A stretch of DNA of 32,647 bases, taken from assembly GCA_025360615.1 (NCBI GenBank), contig JANYBX010000376.1, forward strand, positions 1-32,647, in the 5' to 3' direction. Origin of the DNA: Opitutia bacterium. GTDB lineage: Bacteria > Verrucomicrobiota > Verrucomicrobiia > Opitutales > Opitutaceae. Below, piece after piece: positions 18,900-28,306 of the stretch (positions are counted from its first letter, which is position 1; the number at the start of each line of letters is the position of its first letter). The position numbers and the translations under genes are program-made. The notes below the pieces were generated by a model, which saw only the letters and a list, made by a program, of their open reading frames with translations, ran no database searches and was not told the DNA's origin.

Positions 18900-19547
18900 T
18901 CAGTAGTGGAAATTCACGCCGAGCGCGTATTCCACGTTGTGCTGCTCGTCGAGCTGCACGCCGAATGCACCGCTCCACTGTTTCGTGAAACGGTAGGTCG
19001 CCTTCGCGCCGTAGTTCCACTCGTAAACGCCAAGGTGCTTCGCCCCATTGTAGCTCACGTAGGGCGTGACCACGAGCGCCGGGAGCAGTTGAAACTCCAC
19101 GCCCGTCTTCAGCGTGTAGGCGAACGAATCGCTCCGCGCCTTGCCGGCCTTCTGCCAGATCCAGCCAATGTCACCCTGCAAAAACGGCTTGCCCCAGCTC
19201 TGCGGCCGGTAGCCCGTGAGGCCGAGGCCCACGCCCTGCTGGTGCGACTTCACGCCGAACGCGCTGCCCGTCGTGTAGTCGTAGTTGAAGTTAAAATCCA
19301 CGCCCTCGGGCAGCGGCGTGTTATAGATGAAACCGTAGCGATGCAGCACGCTTGGCGCGCTCTCGACGTGGTGGGTGTAGCCGAACTCCGCGCCGGCGTA
19401 GGTCGTGCCGAGCAGGCCGTAGTTGGTCGTCGGAGACACCGCCTGGTCGGGCGTGGTTACGGTCGCATCCTGCGCCGCGGCGGAGGCCGCGAGGCCGAGC
19501 GCCAGAACGGCGGTTAAAAACAACTGGGTTTTGATGGTAGTTTTCAT
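18900..19547 (-). CDS. Outer-membrane beta-barrel protein
   Basis: Signal peptide MKTTIKTQLFLTAVLALGLAASAAAQ; alternating amphipathic strands; terminal ...YALGVNFHY ending in an aromatic residue. Confidence 0.7.
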   Translation of the reverse strand: MKTTIKTQLFLTAVLALGLAASAAAQDATVTTPDQAVSPTTNYGLLGTTYAGAEFGYTHHVESAPSVLHRYGFIYNTPLPEGVDFNFNYDYTTGSAFGVKSHQQGVGLGLTGYRPQSWGKPFLQGDIGWIWQKAGKARSDSFAYTLKTGVEFQLLPALVVTPYVSYNGAKHLGVYEWNYGAKATYRFTKQWSGAFGVQLDEQHNVEYALGVNFHY

Positions 19548-19702
19548 GGTTTGGTTTTTTATTTCCTGATTTTTGCCTTAAGCCTGCCGTCGCTTGCGCG
19601 CTGGCAGGGCGAGTTGGAACCGCGGACTGCCACAAGGGTTCCGTGCGAAAAATTGCGCGCCCGGCTTGCACCACCGCCGCGGGCGACACACGGTGCCGCG
19701 CC

Positions 19703-20221
19703 ATGAAACTCCGCCCCCTCCTCCTCCTGCTCACATCCTTCCTCGCCATGTTTTCCCTCGCCTCCGCCGACCCGCTGAAAGTCGGCGACCCAGCCCCCGT
19801 CATCTCCGCCACCACCGACACCGGCACCACGCTGAACCTCGGCGATGTTTACAAAAAAAACTCCTACACCCTCGTGTGGTTTTATCCGCGCGCGCTCACT
19901 GGCGGCTGCACCAAGCAAGGCTGCTCGCTGCGCGACGTGAACGACGAACTCACCAAGAAAGGCGTGGCGATCGTAGGCGTGAGCGTCGACCCCGTCGAAA
20001 AACAAAAGGAGTTTAAGGCCGTGAACCACTTCCCCTTTCCCCTGCTCGCCGATACCGACAAGTCCGTCATGAAAGCCTTCGGCCAGTCCGTCGGCGTGAC
20101 CGGCATGGCCAGCCGCGAAGCCTATCTCATCAAGGACGGAAAAATCGTTTACAAGGACGCCGGCGTCACCACGGAGCAGGGCCAGAACATTCTGCAATAT
20201 CTCGCGTCCGTGAAGAGCTGA
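19703..20221 (+). CDS. Exported peroxiredoxin (AhpC/TSA, BCP-like)
   Basis: Signal peptide; VGDPAPVISATTDTGTTLNLGDVYKKNSYTLVWFYPRALTGGCTKQGCSLRD. Confidence 0.9.
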   Translation: MKLRPLLLLLTSFLAMFSLASADPLKVGDPAPVISATTDTGTTLNLGDVYKKNSYTLVWFYPRALTGGCTKQGCSLRDVNDELTKKGVAIVGVSVDPVEKQKEFKAVNHFPFPLLADTDKSVMKAFGQSVGVTGMASREAYLIKDGKIVYKDAGVTTEQGQNILQYLASVKS

Positions 20222-20254
20222 GCGGTCGTTCCGCCCGCGTGACGCTCCCCGCCC

Positions 20255-20281
20255 AAGCCGGACGCAGTGTCCGGCTTTTTT
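20255..20281 (+). terminator. Rho-independent terminator after the peroxiredoxin gene
   Basis: AAGCCGGAC-gcagt-GTCCGGCTT followed by TTTT. Confidence 0.88.
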
Positions 20282-20341
20282 GCGCCCACGCTGCGGCGTA
20301 ATTTGGATCGCGGCTGGATCGCCCGGATATTTTCTCACCCC

Positions 20342-21493
20342 ATGCGCCCGCGATTTTTCCTTCGCCCCGCCCTCTTCCTCGCCGGCGTTTTTTTCGCCGC
20401 CGCCTCGCTCGCCGTCGCCAAACCCCGCGCCCGCGATCTCGGTGTGCCCTTCGAGGGAAACCCCGGCCCGCTCAACGCCATCACCGATGTCGCCGGCGTC
20501 ACCGTGGGCCACACCACCCTCGTCCGCGGCGAGGGGAAACTCGTCGTCGGTGAAGGCCCCGTGCGCACTGGCGTGACCGCGATTTTTCCGCGCGGCCGAG
20601 AAAACTCCGCCCCCGTTTTCGCCGGCTGGTTCTCGCTCAACGGCAACGGCGAGATGACCGGCACCGCCTGGCTCGACGAAGCCGGCATCCTCGACGGCCC
20701 CATCGCGCTCACCAACACCCACAGCGTCGGCGTCGTGCGCGACGCGATCATCCAGTGGCAGGTCCGCCACCCGCCGCGCGACGGCGACATCACCTGGTCG
20801 CTCCCCGTCGTCGGCGAAACGTGGGACGGCTGGCTCAGCGACATCAACGGCTTTCACGTGAAACCCGAGCACGTCTTCGCCGCGCTCGCCTCCGCTGCGG
20901 GCGGCCCCGTCGCCGAAGGCAACGTCGGCGGCGGCACCGGCATGATCTGCCACGAGTTCAAGGGCGGCATCGGCACCGCCTCGCGTATCAGCGCCGGTTA
21001 CACGGTCGGCGTGCTCGTGCAGGCCAACTACGGCCTGCGCTCCCAACTCCGCATCGCCGGCGTGCCCGTCGGCCGCGAAATTCCCGACGGCGCGCTCCGC
21101 TCCGCCGTCGAAACCGGGTCGCTCCTCGTCGTAATCGCCACCGACGCGCCGCTCCTCCCCCACGACTTGAAACGCCTCGCCAAACGCGCCGCGCTCGGCC
21201 TCGCGCGCAACGGCGGCGTCTCCGGCAACAGCTCCGGCGATCTCTTCGTCGCCTTCGCGACCGGCAACGCCGTGCCCACCACCCCGCGCCAACCCGGCAC
21301 CGTGAAAATCCTCGCGCCCGCGGATCTCGACCCGCTCTTCGCCGCCGTCGTGCAAGCCACCGAGGAAGCGATCGTCAACGCCCTCGTCGCCGCCGAGACG
21401 ATGACGGGGCGCGACGGGCACACCGCCCTCGCCCTCCCCCACGAAAAACTCCAGGCCGTCCTAAAAAAATACGGCCGGCTGGAGGAGAAATAA
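20342..21493 (+). CDS. P1 family peptidase (DmpA-like aminopeptidase), exported
   Basis: GPLNAITDVAGVTVGHTTL, RTGVTAIFPRG, LTNTHSVGVVRDAI, GGGTGMICHEFKGGIGTASR, NSSGDLFVAFATGN. Confidence 0.92.
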   Translation: MRPRFFLRPALFLAGVFFAAASLAVAKPRARDLGVPFEGNPGPLNAITDVAGVTVGHTTLVRGEGKLVVGEGPVRTGVTAIFPRGRENSAPVFAGWFSLNGNGEMTGTAWLDEAGILDGPIALTNTHSVGVVRDAIIQWQVRHPPRDGDITWSLPVVGETWDGWLSDINGFHVKPEHVFAALASAAGGPVAEGNVGGGTGMICHEFKGGIGTASRISAGYTVGVLVQANYGLRSQLRIAGVPVGREIPDGALRSAVETGSLLVVIATDAPLLPHDLKRLAKRAALGLARNGGVSGNSSGDLFVAFATGNAVPTTPRQPGTVKILAPADLDPLFAAVVQATEEAIVNALVAAETMTGRDGHTALALPHEKLQAVLKKYGRLEEK

Positions 21494-21511
21494 GTTCGTC
21501 TCGAAATTTCC

Positions 21512-23800
21512 CTAGCGCGCTGGCGCGGGGATGAAGTCGTCCAGTCTTCTCATGCCCAATTTCATCGCCGCCGCATCCCCCCGCGCCGCCGCCCGTTCGA
21601 TCGTTTCCGCCGCCGCCACCCACTCCGCCTCGCCGAGCACCCACGCGGAATTCCGCAGATAGTGCGCCCGCCGGCGCACGTCATCCCAATTACGCGCTTC
21701 CACCGCGCGCCGAATCGTCGCGCATTCCCCCGGCAACTCGGCACGCGCCCGCCGCCGCGCGGCGGCCGCCACATCATCCGTTCGCATCAGCGAAAACAAA
21801 TCGGAGCCCACCGCGGGCTTCCCCTCCAGCGCCGCTCCCAGCTCCGCGCGGCTCACCGGCTTCACCAAAAACGCGTCCATCCCTGCCGCCAACGCCGCCG
21901 CTCGCATTTCCGGCTGCCCATCGGCGGAGCAACCGACAATTCTGGGCCCCGTGTTCCAACCGCGTCGCTTCGCGAGTTCGGCCCCGAGTTGCACGCCATC
22001 CGCGCCCGGCAAATTCACGTCGAGCACCACCGCGTCGAATTCTCCGCCTGCCAGCGCCACCCACATCGTGACCCCATCCGCCGCCGCCGTCGGCGCATGT
22101 CCCAGCGAGCGCAGAAAATCCATCAGCACCTCGCGCGTCGCCGGATGATCCTCGACGACGAGCACCCGCAACCCGCTCCCTTCGCTCGGCCGCACGGCGA
22201 CTATCGCCTCCGCCCCTCGGACCTCGACTGCGAGGGTCGGCACGACCAGTTCCACGGTGAACTCCGCGCCCAACCCGTCGCTGCGATTCAACGCCGTCAC
22301 GGTTCCTCCCATGAGATCGACGAGCCGCTTCACCAACGCCAACCCCACTCCGGCGCCTTCGCGGGCCACGGCCACACCCCCATCGAACCGCGTGAACAAC
22401 GTGAAAAGCTGCGCGATTTTTTCCGGCGGCAGACCGATCCCCGTGTCGCGCACGACCAGTCGCACCCGCGCCGCATCCACCGCATCACCCGCGCCCGCCG
22501 GCTCGCGCGTGACGCCCAACTCCACTCGACCTGCCACCGTGTATTTCACCGCGTTGCCCAGCAGATTCCCCAGCACTTGCCGCCAGCGCGCCTCGTCGCC
22601 CACGATTCCATCCGGCACATCGGGCGCCACCGTGAGTTCAAACTCCAATCCCGTGGCCCGCGCCGCCGCACCATGCGTTCCAGCGATCGCGCCGAGCAAT
22701 GTTCGCAGTGAAAACACCTGCGGCCGCAGTTCGAAGCGCCCCGCCTCGATCGCGCCGAGATCGAGCAGATCGTTCACGAGATTCAGCATCACGCGTCCCT
22801 CCGCCGCGATGGTCGCCACCGCCGCTCCCCGCGCAGCCGGATCGTCGTCGCCCCGCAGCAGCTCGGCCCGACCGAGGATCGCCTGCAACGGCGTGCGCAA
22901 CTCGTGCCCGAGAAACGCCAGAAACTCCGTCTTCGCCCGGCTCGCCGCCTCGCGCCGCGCCGCCGCGAGTTGCTGCGCCATCGCGAGCGCCTGCCACCAC
23001 GCGAACAAAAATCCGGCCTCGCCAAAAACCACCGCCAGCCCGCCGGCCAGCAGGATCGGACGCGCCTCCGCCGGCCCGACCACGCGCATCGCCAGCGGCA
23101 CCGCCAGCGCCACGCCCGCGAGCACCCATGCAAATCCCACTGCGAGCCGCCCATCAGCTCCGACCGCGCGCAAGCTCGCCCATGCGACGCTGCCCGCGAG
23201 CAGCCACGGTACCAGCGGCTGAAGCACGCCCACCAACAGCGGAGTTTCCGTCCACAGCGCCAGCAGGACGCAAACGCCCATATAAACCGCCGCACCCGCC
23301 ATTCCCGCCCAACGCGGCCACCCGCGTTCACCCCGCCCGCCCGCCCACCACGCGAATTGCCGCATCGCATCCGCGCAGATCAGCGGCGGCAAAATCACCA
23401 GCCCGAATTCGCCCAGCCGCACGCCCCAGTCGAAGCGTCCGGGAAATAGCATCCCCACCCCCACCAGCCCGCTCACCACGAGCAATGGCACGTGCGTGAG
23501 CCGCGACCCCATCCGCCCACCGCCCAACCCCCGCGCAAATTCCCTCACAAATCCAAAGCTCGCGAGCTTCGCCAGCGCCAGCCACCCACCCGTCGAGTCG
23601 CCAAACGACAGCACATCGTAGTGAAAAAATCCGCCCATCCCGAAGCTCATCTGCGCCGCGCCAAACATCCCGAGCGCGAGCCCGGCCCGCCGGGGCGGCA
23701 TCCGCGGCACACCCGCCGCCAGCCAGCACACCAGCGTCGCCGCGGCCCAGCCCAGCACACGGAGAAACGTGATATAGTCCGGGAGAAGTGAAGCGGCCAC
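21512..23800 (-). CDS. Membrane hybrid sensor histidine kinase with receiver and C-terminal HPt-like domain
   Basis: Multiple TM helices; H-box FLAFLGHELRTPLQAILGRAELL; N/G boxes LLGNAVKYTVAGRV, RDTGIGLPPEKIAQLF; receiver LRVLVVEDHPATREVLMDFL..DAVVLDVNLPGADG; C-terminal AHYLRNSAWVLG. Confidence 0.92.
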   Translation of the reverse strand: MAASLLPDYITFLRVLGWAAATLVCWLAAGVPRMPPRRAGLALGMFGAAQMSFGMGGFFHYDVLSFGDSTGGWLALAKLASFGFVREFARGLGGGRMGSRLTHVPLLVVSGLVGVGMLFPGRFDWGVRLGEFGLVILPPLICADAMRQFAWWAGGRGERGWPRWAGMAGAAVYMGVCVLLALWTETPLLVGVLQPLVPWLLAGSVAWASLRAVGADGRLAVGFAWVLAGVALAVPLAMRVVGPAEARPILLAGGLAVVFGEAGFLFAWWQALAMAQQLAAARREAASRAKTEFLAFLGHELRTPLQAILGRAELLRGDDDPAARGAAVATIAAEGRVMLNLVNDLLDLGAIEAGRFELRPQVFSLRTLLGAIAGTHGAAARATGLEFELTVAPDVPDGIVGDEARWRQVLGNLLGNAVKYTVAGRVELGVTREPAGAGDAVDAARVRLVVRDTGIGLPPEKIAQLFTLFTRFDGGVAVAREGAGVGLALVKRLVDLMGGTVTALNRSDGLGAEFTVELVVPTLAVEVRGAEAIVAVRPSEGSGLRVLVVEDHPATREVLMDFLRSLGHAPTAAADGVTMWVALAGGEFDAVVLDVNLPGADGVQLGAELAKRRGWNTGPRIVGCSADGQPEMRAAALAAGMDAFLVKPVSRAELGAALEGKPAVGSDLFSLMRTDDVAAAARRRARAELPGECATIRRAVEARNWDDVRRRAHYLRNSAWVLGEAEWVAAAETIERAAARGDAAAMKLGMRRLDDFIPAPAR

Positions 23801-23870
23801 GAAGGGAAATCAGTTTAAGCCAACCGGCCGCATCGTTTCCGAATCACGCGTCAAAATCCAGCCGTCCCGT

Positions 23871-24695
23871 TTACCGCTCGGCGGCCGCCGGCGGCACATG
23901 CAGCCCGCGCAGAAAATCCAGCGGCAGCTCCACCGCCCCGCTCTCGGCGCCGCGCCGCCAAAATAATTTCAGCGTGCGCGGATTCGGTCCCATCGGAAAA
24001 AAGAAACACCCCGCCCGCGCCTGTCCGGGAGCAAGCCTCACCGGCAGCGCCAGCCGCCGCAGGCGAAACTCCGCCTCGATGTCCGCGCGATTCTCGCGGT
24101 TGGCGAGCACGCGCTCTGCGATCGCCACCGGCACGAGGGCGTAACCGGCTGCGGTGGAAAATCCGACCGACGCCGGCGCCGGTCCCTCGAAACCGCGCGG
24201 CCCCACTCCCTCACCATCGTAAAACACCGTCTGCACAATCCGCCTCGCCCAGCCCACGTAGGCGGAATACTCCGCGGCGGCCCCGGCCACGAGTCCCGCG
24301 GGCAGCGCCTCCTTCGCGAAGGTCACGCCCGTGCGTTTAAACTCCTTCGCGAGCGCGACGCTTTCGCTTTCGAGTTTCCACGGCTCCGCACCCGCCAATC
24401 GCACCGCACCGGAAAAATCCTCCAGCTCGACCCCGGTCAACATCACCGGCTCGGCCCCGGAATTTTTCAGCCTGACGACATATTCATCCCACAGCGCCTC
24501 GCGCTTCCACGAACCGGGGCCGCCACAAACGATCACCGTCGTGAGCGACGCCTCCACGGGCGCGGGCGAAAAGGGAATGTTGAGCAACCGCGCGACCGGC
24601 ACCCCGCTGGCCGCCGCCTGATATTTCGTCGCCGAGCCGCATCCGCAAAATGCCAGGGTCGCAAAACCGAACAGCCGGATGGCGCGCATCGTCAT
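23871..24695 (-). CDS. Putative lipoprotein of unknown function (paralogue of the upstream gene)
   Basis: Lipobox LAFCGC near the N-terminus; shared motifs TVIVCGGPGSWKREALWDEYV and LALPVRLAPGQARAGCFFFPMGPNPRTLKL. Confidence 0.7.
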   Translation of the reverse strand: MTMRAIRLFGFATLAFCGCGSATKYQAAASGVPVARLLNIPFSPAPVEASLTTVIVCGGPGSWKREALWDEYVVRLKNSGAEPVMLTGVELEDFSGAVRLAGAEPWKLESESVALAKEFKRTGVTFAKEALPAGLVAGAAAEYSAYVGWARRIVQTVFYDGEGVGPRGFEGPAPASVGFSTAAGYALVPVAIAERVLANRENRADIEAEFRLRRLALPVRLAPGQARAGCFFFPMGPNPRTLKLFWRRGAESGAVELPLDFLRGLHVPPAAAER

Positions 24696-25459
24696 CACGG
24701 TTTCGGTCCCGCACCGGGCGCGATCTGTTTCAAAAAGTGCAGCCCCGCCAGCGGCGCGAGATCGAGCACGATCTCCTGGCTCGCCTCCGCGGTCGCGCCG
24801 CGCAGCATCAAACGCTGCGGGCCCGGGGAAATGGGAAAGAAAAAATCCCCGCTCTTCGTCTCTCCCGGTGCGAGCGTGCACGGCAGCGCGAGTTCACGGC
24901 GATGAAACTCGCCCGTCACCCCGCTCCGGGCGACGAGCGTGCGCACCCCGCTGCCGAGGACCCAGACCGGAATCGCGACAAAGGTGATGACGCCCGCGAA
25001 CAACATGGCCGTCGAGCCGCTGGCGACCCCAACCGCAGCCCACCCCGGCGTGGAAAGCCACGTCAGCGTGAGGCCCGCGCCCACCGCGACTTTCCGGCCG
25101 CTGTGCTCAAACTTTTTGATGTTCTCCCGACTGCGTTGTTCCAGTGCCCACGGTTCGTCGCCGGGAGCTTGATCCGCGTCCAGCGCGTCCACGAGCGTGG
25201 CCGACTCGACGGTGAGCGGCGTCGCGCCGCGGTTCGTGATCGAGCAAACATACTCGTCCCAATACGCCTCCTTCCGCCACGAGCCCGGCCCTTTCTGGAC
25301 GATCACCGTGTGCAGCGCCAGCGCGAGGGCTGACTGCTCCGCCGCGAAGTTCAACGCCAGCGGCGGCGGCGTGCTCTTCGGCGCGCGTTTGTATTTCGTG
25401 GACACGCAGCCCGTGCAGGCGAGCAGCAGCGCGGCCGCCAAGACTCCAGTGAAGTTCAT
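24695..25459 (-). CDS. Putative lipoprotein of unknown function (paralogue of the downstream gene)
   Basis: MNFTGVLAAALLLACTGC lipobox; TVIVQKGPGSWRKEAYWDEYV and LALPCTLAPGETKSGDFFFPISPGPQRLML. Confidence 0.72.
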   Translation of the reverse strand: MNFTGVLAAALLLACTGCVSTKYKRAPKSTPPPLALNFAAEQSALALALHTVIVQKGPGSWRKEAYWDEYVCSITNRGATPLTVESATLVDALDADQAPGDEPWALEQRSRENIKKFEHSGRKVAVGAGLTLTWLSTPGWAAVGVASGSTAMLFAGVITFVAIPVWVLGSGVRTLVARSGVTGEFHRRELALPCTLAPGETKSGDFFFPISPGPQRLMLRGATAEASQEIVLDLAPLAGLHFLKQIAPGAGPKP

Positions 25460-26235
25460 GCCGCGCAAAGTCTCGATCCCGCAGCGCAGACCGACTTCCT
25501 CTGAATCAATACGACCGAGGTGAAGAACTGGCAGACCGAATGGAGGTGAGCGCCAAACCTCGCCGGCAAAAGACACGTGAGCTGGGTGCTGAGCCCGCAC
25601 GCTTTTGAGAGTTCCACGATTTCAGCCAGCGAGCGATAGTGCACCATCCGCTCCAAATACCGGTCAAATTCCTCGACGAACTGCCCGTGGCTGTAGCCCC
25701 TGGTTTTCCGATACGCGGGATATTTTCCCAGAAACGCACCGACACGCAAAAGCCGCCGCCGCCAGGTTTGCGACCAGTGGCAAAAAGGGACGCCCGAATG
25801 CGGATCGATCAAAATGCGCCGCGTGGGGAAATAGTGGATCGCCGTTCCACCGGGCTTGAGGACGCGCTGGATCTCACGAAAAAGCTGACCCAGGTCAGCG
25901 ACGTGCTCCAGCACTTGGATCGAAAGGGCGCCATCCACGCTGGCCGTGTCACGCGGAATGGGCTCTTCACTGCCCACGAATCTCGCGTCCTCCGAGGGAA
26001 TTCCGGCCCGGGTGAGGCGATGGTGAAGCCTGCTGGCTCTCCCACCGTCCAAGCCCGCGTGCTCGTGGATGTCGTAGCCAGAAAAACGCAGTCCGTTCTG
26101 CTTCGCGTAGACCAGGAAGGCCCCTTCCCCGCAGCCGATTTCGAGGAGATTGCCTCCCTCGGGCTGCGTGGATTTGAGCAGCCCGATCAGGGCCGGATAG
26201 TAGGGTTTCATCGGGTCGAAACCCCAAACTATCAC
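25456..26235 (-). CDS. Class I SAM-dependent methyltransferase
   Basis: LLEIGCGEGAFLVYAKQNGLRFSGYDIHE; SIQVLEHVADLGQLFREIQRVLKPGGTAIHYFPT. Confidence 0.9.
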   Translation of the reverse strand: MIVWGFDPMKPYYPALIGLLKSTQPEGGNLLEIGCGEGAFLVYAKQNGLRFSGYDIHEHAGLDGGRASRLHHRLTRAGIPSEDARFVGSEEPIPRDTASVDGALSIQVLEHVADLGQLFREIQRVLKPGGTAIHYFPTRRILIDPHSGVPFCHWSQTWRRRLLRVGAFLGKYPAYRKTRGYSHGQFVEEFDRYLERMVHYRSLAEIVELSKACGLSTQLTCLLPARFGAHLHSVCQFFTSVVLIQRKSVCAAGSRLCAA

Positions 26236-26304
26236 GCCTGACTCGCCGCCACCTCGGGCCGCGCACCGGAATTTATGCTAAGAGATTTCCCTAGCCGCGA
26301 GCCT

Positions 26305-26982
26305 TCAACCCGACCCGCCGTCGCGCACCCAAAGCGCTGCGCGCGCCACGAGCGCGGGACCGGATTCGAGCCCGAGTTTGTTCTTAATGTTTTCCCGGTG
26401 CGCCTCGATCGTCTTCACGCTCACGCCGAGTTTCTCCGCGATTTGTCGCGAGCCCAACGCGAGACCGGTCAGCCGGAAAACCTGCAATTCCCGATCGGTG
26501 AGCTGCGCGTAGCCGCCCGTGGATTTGCGCGCCGCTCCGCTCACGCTGCCGAGCAACAGCGCCGTGACCCGCGGCGAAAACGCCAGCCCGCCCGCCGCCA
26601 CCGCGCGGATCGCCGCAAACAACGTGTCCACGGGCTCCTGTTTCATCACGTAGCCATGCGCGCCCGCCCGCAGACAGCGTTCCGCGTAAACTTCCTCCCG
26701 TTGCAGCGAAAACACGACGAGCCGCACGGTCGGCGATCGCGCCACCACATCTTTGATCAGCGCGAGCCCATCCTCTTCCCGCAGCATTAAGTCCAACACG
26801 AGCACCTGCGGCGCCTCCCGCTCGACCAGCGCGCGCACCTCCTGCGCCGTGCTCGCGCGCGCGCCCACTTTAAAACCACCGCGATGTTCCAATACCGCGG
26901 CGAGACCTTCCAACACCGCGGGATGATCGTCCGCCACGGCGACCGAGATGGGCGAAACGGAAACAGCGTGGGGCAAACTCAT
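26305..26982 (-). CDS. NarL/LuxR-type response regulator
   Basis: VAVADDHPAVLEGLAAVLE, VLVLDLMLREEDGLALI, HTH LTDRELQVFRLTGLALGSRQIAEKLGVSVKTIEAHRENIKNKLG. Confidence 0.93.
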   Translation of the reverse strand: MSLPHAVSVSPISVAVADDHPAVLEGLAAVLEHRGGFKVGARASTAQEVRALVEREAPQVLVLDLMLREEDGLALIKDVVARSPTVRLVVFSLQREEVYAERCLRAGAHGYVMKQEPVDTLFAAIRAVAAGGLAFSPRVTALLLGSVSGAARKSTGGYAQLTDRELQVFRLTGLALGSRQIAEKLGVSVKTIEAHRENIKNKLGLESGPALVARAALWVRDGGSG

Positions 26983-27044
26983 CGCGCCGCGGAAACAACC
27001 CTCCCGCGCTCCGACCGGCAAGCGTCAACCGGCGGACCGGCCTC

Positions 27045-28016
27045 TTATAACTCCTCATCCCGTGCCCCCGGCAGCGCACTCGCCCGGGGATCGCGCCGCA
27101 CGCGCTCCAGCCAGTCCGCCAGCAACGTCTCCCGCGCGGTCATCGCCGCCGGCCACGGCGCTGCGACGAGATCGATCACGTGCAACCCGCCGTCGGCGCC
27201 GCGCACAAAATTCCGCGCATGCAAATCCGCCACCAAATACGGCCGCACCGTCTCGCCACCGTTCACCGCTTCCAGAAAAAATAAACGCGGGTGATCGCGA
27301 TTCGCCCGCAGAAACCGCGAGGGAATCTCGATCAACCCCGCCGGCAATAGCCGCGATACATCGTCGCCCTGCGCGAGCGTTTCCCCGATCACCTGCTTCG
27401 CGACGAGGATGCCCTCGGGCGTTACCGCCACCACCTCCGACGCCATTCCGCCGAGCGCGTGGACGAGCAAAAGTTTTTCCAGCAGCGCGCGATAATCCCC
27501 CAGCCCCGCCTCGGCGCTCAGCGTCGTCTCCTCGCCCCGGCGGAAAACAAACTCGCTCCCGATGTGCGAGCCCTCGCGCGGCAGGTAAAATTTATACACC
27601 GAGCCGTCCGCCTCCGCCGCAAACGCCCACGCTTCCACGCCACCGCCGATGCGCCGCAGCCGCGCGTTGCTTTCCTCGAGTGGGTTTTGGGTTTCCACGT
27701 CGTCTTCCGCGACCGCCGGGAAACCGTAGTCCTCCAGCGTGCGAATCGGCAGCACCGCGCGCAGTTCGCGGATCGCGTCGCCGAGCGCCGCCCAAGCGCC
27801 GCCGGTGCCTTCGAGCAAACTTACTTCGTCGGACGCGAGGAGGACGAGATCGCGGTCCGAATCTGCGCGGAGACCGCATTCGGCCGCCGCCGCGACGAGG
27901 CGAGCGAGCGCCGCCAGTCTTCGCTCGTGATCGTGTTGAAGAGCGCGTCTTTCCTCGGCGCGCGGGAGGAGACTTCCGCGGATGAGAGTGGCTTGGCCGG
28001 TGAAGTGGTCTTGCAT
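27045..28016 (-). CDS. Protein-kinase-like / polyvalent-protein-kinase-like protein of unknown function
   Basis: AWAFAAEADGSVYKFYLPRE (beta3-like) ... YLVADLHARNFVRGADGGLHVIDLV (catalytic HxxN plus ID motif). Start taken at ATG 28014-28016. Confidence 0.55.
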   Translation of the reverse strand: MQDHFTGQATLIRGSLLPRAEERRALQHDHERRLAALARLVAAAAECGLRADSDRDLVLLASDEVSLLEGTGGAWAALGDAIRELRAVLPIRTLEDYGFPAVAEDDVETQNPLEESNARLRRIGGGVEAWAFAAEADGSVYKFYLPREGSHIGSEFVFRRGEETTLSAEAGLGDYRALLEKLLLVHALGGMASEVVAVTPEGILVAKQVIGETLAQGDDVSRLLPAGLIEIPSRFLRANRDHPRLFFLEAVNGGETVRPYLVADLHARNFVRGADGGLHVIDLVAAPWPAAMTARETLLADWLERVRRDPRASALPGARDEEL

Positions 28017-28098
28017 GATTCCGCCATGAGCGAAACGTCCGCGCGCCCGCGCGGATTGGCAAAGGGTTTTTGCCGACAAGTTGTTCGCAGGCGGCAGG

Positions 28099-28306
28099 CC
28101 GGAGGGAGGAACCGCTAATCGGGATTCGCCAACGGGCGAATCCTTAAAATTCCCCTCGGGCTCATCGCCCTCGGAATTCATCATTGGTGGCGGGTGATCC
28201 CCGCCCGCGATCAGCGGGCCCAACCTTTCCAGCGCAGGCGATCAGCCGAAGCCTCCTCCCCAAGATTTCCCCTCTTGGGGAAATCCGATTAGCGGTTTCC
28301 TCCCGG
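28099..28306. repeat. Structured intergenic element bounded by imperfect terminal inverted repeats and packed with hairpins
   Basis: CCGGAGGGAGGAACCGCTAATCGG (28099-28122) versus reverse complement of 28285-28306 CCGGGAGGAAACCGCTAATCGG; internal hairpins 28122-28143, 28148-28178, 28189-28205 or 28203-28219, 28264-28285. Confidence 0.7.

Noticed and set aside
19559-21442. 627-aa minus-strand ORF
   Set aside because: Antisense to peroxiredoxin and P1 peptidase genes with clear family motifs; low-complexity G/E/A/R-rich product.
26948-27985. 345-aa plus-strand ORF
   Set aside because: R/P-rich shadow ORF opposite the kinase-like gene.
28017-28223. N-terminal extension of the kinase-like protein through the structured element
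   Set aside because: Sequence is dominated by hairpins and repeats; the ATG at 28016 is a better start.
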